From Cheilinus undulatus (Eukaryota > Chordata > Actinopteri > Labriformes > Labridae), in NCBI RefSeq assembly GCF_018320785.1, contig NC_054865.1, forward strand, positions 36,022,398 to 36,086,397: 64,000 bases of DNA, read 5' to 3'. Within the stretch, counting starts at the first letter, position 1, and each line of letters starts with the position of its first letter. Position numbers and translations under genes: made by a program. Positions 60,701 to 64,000 of this stretch are shown here, piece after piece. Below the pieces are notes generated by a model. It searched no databases. It saw nothing but the letters and a program-made list of their open reading frames with translations, and was not told where the DNA came from.

Positions 60701-63700
60701 CATTAGTTATTCAGGTCAAGTCAAGTTGTGTCGTCTGTTTGGTTTTATTAGAGGTAACACTAACACATCTTGAAAAAAGAGTATTCTCAGTGCATGCTGG
60801 GTAACATTAAAAGCTTTGCTGTTAATCCATAATACACAGAAAACCAGCTTTTGCCAACATATTGAAACAGCAAAATGTTGAGGTTTCAGTGGCACACTTG
60901 TAGTCATTTATTTAAATGATGATTAATTGTTGTTTTACAATGATTAGAAATACAGAAATTATCCATTGGTTTTAATTTTTCTGTGTCTTACATTCAGAGA
61001 TGCACCAGCTGTCTGTCCGTTGAACAGATTAAGATATTTTTACCTGTTCGGCCCTGATCAGTGACTGGCTGGCCCTCTCGAATATTTCTGATAAGAACAC
61101 ATATCAACTGCAAGTTTCATGGCTTGCACACAAACACTGAGGCCAGTGATGTAGTTTTTCAGTTGCTTCACGAGACTAATTGGAAATATACTTGCATCTC
61201 CACACAGCATGTGCTACCGGATGATACTCTTAGTTATTTAATGTTTTTTTTTCTTATTTCTAGTCTTTATTCAAATATCCTGCAAAGAGACTCAGAGTTT
61301 TTGAAGTACATTTTCAGAGAGATCTTTAATATCCAATGTCATGTATATTAGGGTAAGTTATTCTCTTGTAGAGGACACAGAGCTTTTAAGGTGGATGACT
61401 TGATGTTGATGTCATTGGTAGCGGATGTACTTTTCTCTCAAAGCTGAAGCTTGTGTTGTAGAGAACTTAAGAACTGACTGGAGCGGTCTACTTTACTGTT
61501 GACAATTGGACTTTGTTGCTCACATTGCCTGCCTGTTGGAAATCTGGATAATATCTTTTTTATTCTCCCTGGCTGCCTGTCTAATACTCTATCAGTCACT
61601 TAGACCAGAGCCAAGAATACACCTACAATTAGTTCCACACTTCGGGAAATTCTAGTTTTGTTCTGTTTTTAATAAACCATGAAGAAAAACTGCAGAAATT
61701 ATGGTATACTGTGCAATACTACTGATTTTTTTTTTTTAATATTGTCGATAAAACGCCACTTTCACTTAATGAAAGTAAAAGAAACATCCCCTCCTGCATT
61801 AAGTTTGCCTGTTTTGCCAGCTCTCTCCTTTAGCCCTGACAGAATCACTTTGTAACAAATGCCAGTCTTTGGGTTATTTCAGCACCTACAGTCTGCTTGT
61901 GGTTAACATTTAATGTCGGGGGCCAGTGGTGAGATGTCAGATTGTTTTGCTTCTAGTTTACTTCTTGGATATGTTTTCCTCCGTTGATTTTTTTTCTTTG
62001 TAACTCCACATTTGGCAGACTCTCATTTGGATTCGGACTTTGTGGTGAAAGGATTCCTGACCACAATGGAGGAGTTCCTTCCTCTCTGTTGTTGAGGTTT
62101 GAACTGATTTGAAGGGAAACTCCACTGGCTTACGTCATCCTGCTCTTAGTGTGTGATAAGGTGTTCAGAGCTTTGTGAATTTTGTGGTCATGCATATTAT
62201 TTTTAAGTTCATGTCAGAAACATTACTTGTAATATTTACAGTAAATTAAATATGACAAGTGAAAAAGTTGGAAATAAAATACTTTGGTGCATTAGGTCAT
62301 TTCTTTCCATAAGTTCAAGACCCCATCTCTCTCTCAATGTTAGGGACATTATATTGTTAAAGAGACTAGCTTAACAAAGTAGCAGTTATTGATATTTGTC
62401 ACCATGTGTGGGGTCTCTCACATTGGAAAAATGGGTTAAGATTTTTAAAAATCTTTATGTGTGTGGCAGGCTAAACAGGTCAATCCTAGGTCTATCTGAT
62501 GTTAACAACTAAACAAATGTGTTTATGTATTGTATTGGCTAAATTGAGTTCTGAATAACAACATACCAAACAAACCAGTACTGTGCATCCTTAACATCAA
62601 AGTTTTCTCACAAAGAAGGCACATGTTGTGTTTTTAACTGTGTGTCTCTTCTCTCCTAATATTCTGACCTGTGTATAACCTTTAGACAGTCTCTCCATGT
62701 TTTTACATACTGTTCCTGTCCTGCACCTGTCTGTGGAGACTGTCAAGCTTCCTGAATTTGATATTTGTGACATCAACACTCGTCCTTATCTCTGATACCC
62801 TTTTGCTTTTGCATATCATTCACACAGAACTGGGAAGTTTCCTGATGGTGGTTACTGATGATCAAGCTGGGTTTTCCTTTGACTGACATTTGTCCTAAAG
62901 CCTCTGTTATGGATCTTATTTATGTAAAATTTTTTAAATTACTCTACAGCTGCTGTGCTTTGATTTGTATACTTGTAGCAGGTCTGATCCCACAGAACCT
63001 GAACCTTACTTAGTACGTGACATGTTAAGATGCCATTTTTTCCTCTCCAGTAAAAGTTTTCACACCTGAACTTGAATTTATGGGGATAACGAGTGTGAAA
63101 ACAGATTATCAGAGGCTGGGTTAGACTTTCTTGTTGTCTACATTTTGACACACAAGATGGTGAAACTTTAGATGTAGTGTGTTAATAGCCACCATTTTAA
63201 TATTAGGTTTTCTGATCAGGATTAATGTGGTGTCACTGGTCAATTTGTTCTTTACACAATCATAAAAACCTGTGCTGAGTGCCATATAGTAACATTTTGA
63301 ACATCATGGAAAATTAGTTTGAGATTCACTTGCATTATAAATACCAGACATGGAAGAATTTAGTGTGAGATTAATTAAATGAAAGGCTAGATTTGCTCTC
63401 AGTGTTCTGATTTCTCAAATAGAGGTAGGTGGTGCCTTCAGATTTTCTCATCACTGTTAAAAAATCCCGCTCAGAGTTGTTTGTCAGTATCATTTCAGAT
63501 GTTACCTGATACATGGTGGCTTTTACATCCATCAAACAACAGAGACAGCTCAGCAAACCTGCTAGTATTGATGTCACAACAACATAATAGTATTAGCAGT
63601 TACAGAAAAATCCTCAATCTCGCAATTAATAAAGAACTTACAATGCATTCTTATGTTGAGTGCATTTTTCCATCTTTTATTAGGATCCTGGTTTAGTCTA

Positions 63701-64000
63701 GGAAAGTGAAAGTGATACCTGTGATCTATTTCCAATACAGCCCACCTGCTTGCATGAGTGGACCTAAGTCAGGTTTGAATTGACGAGAATGTTGCATAAC
63801 CTGACTTCTGAGTCCACCAGTGGTTCATCCATACATGGTAAAATACACATTTAGTCAGTTTATCAACACTTACAGAAGTAAGATAAATCACAAAGACAAA
63901 TTGAGTTCCATATTTCCATGAGGAGAAACATCTGCTCTAATCAGGACAAGACATTTTTCACCAATGCTTTCCTCAAGTTGTTGAGACTGCAAAAATCACG
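54703..64000 (+). other. sbf2 intron 1 (incomplete)
   Basis: More than 9.2 kb after the first sbf2 donor with no second exon recognised; I looked for the DENN-domain start and did not find it. The first 600 bases are CpG-richer, as expected downstream of a promoter. A possible DNA-transposon fragment lies at about 57600-58460, where GGGCTG- and CAGCCC-type ends face each other. No other feature is supported. The long open frames here look accidental. Confidence 0.6.

Overview
The window looks like nuclear DNA of a ray-finned fish, probably a percomorph teleost. Genes are split into short exons with GT-AG introns, intergenic DNA is AT-rich, and Tc1/mariner, hAT, L1-type and tRNA-SINE copies are abundant. 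No prokaryotic operon, CRISPR array or virus was seen. Five vertebrate genes were recognised by reading conceptual translations across exon junctions; junction phases agree throughout each reconstruction.

Layout. (1) About 1-4.7 kb: repeat-rich left flank, with an old LINE RT fragment and a short element carrying the start of a RecQ-helicase-like ORF. (2) 4.7-25.8 kb, + strand: irag1 (mrvi1). Twenty coding exons give 842 codons and a tail-anchored C-terminus; the 5' part of the gene is outside the window or not visible. Introns carry two oppositely oriented Tc1 copies of one family, an L1 insertion with a target-site duplication, and a SINE. (3) 25.8-28.4 kb: intergenic, with a 620-bp GATA/GATAC-type degenerate satellite. 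(4) 28.4-31.1 kb, + strand: lyve1, six coding exons, 267 aa. (5) 32.3-43.2 kb, - strand: ampd3, fifteen coding exons, 772 aa, converging on lyve1. (6) 48.6-51.04 kb, - strand: adm (adrenomedullin), four exons, 174-aa precursor, with a clear TATA box. (7) 54.5 kb to the end, + strand: first coding exon of sbf2 (MTMR13), followed by more than 9 kb of its first intron.

The order irag1-lyve1-ampd3-adm-sbf2 and the relative orientations match the human 11p15 block as I know it, except that RNF141, expected between LYVE1 and AMPD3, was not found. The genes are not an operon and share no single pathway. irag1 (NO/cGMP control of calcium release), adm (vasodilator hormone) and lyve1 (hyaluronan receptor) have vascular roles; ampd3 handles purine nucleotides and sbf2 membrane traffic. 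I found no convincing undescribed system. The best leads are inverted Tc1 copies bracketing five irag1 exons, a possible orphan exon between adm and sbf2, a RecQ-associated mobile element remnant, the ampd3 stop codon lying inside an AATAAA, and the apparent absence of rnf141.
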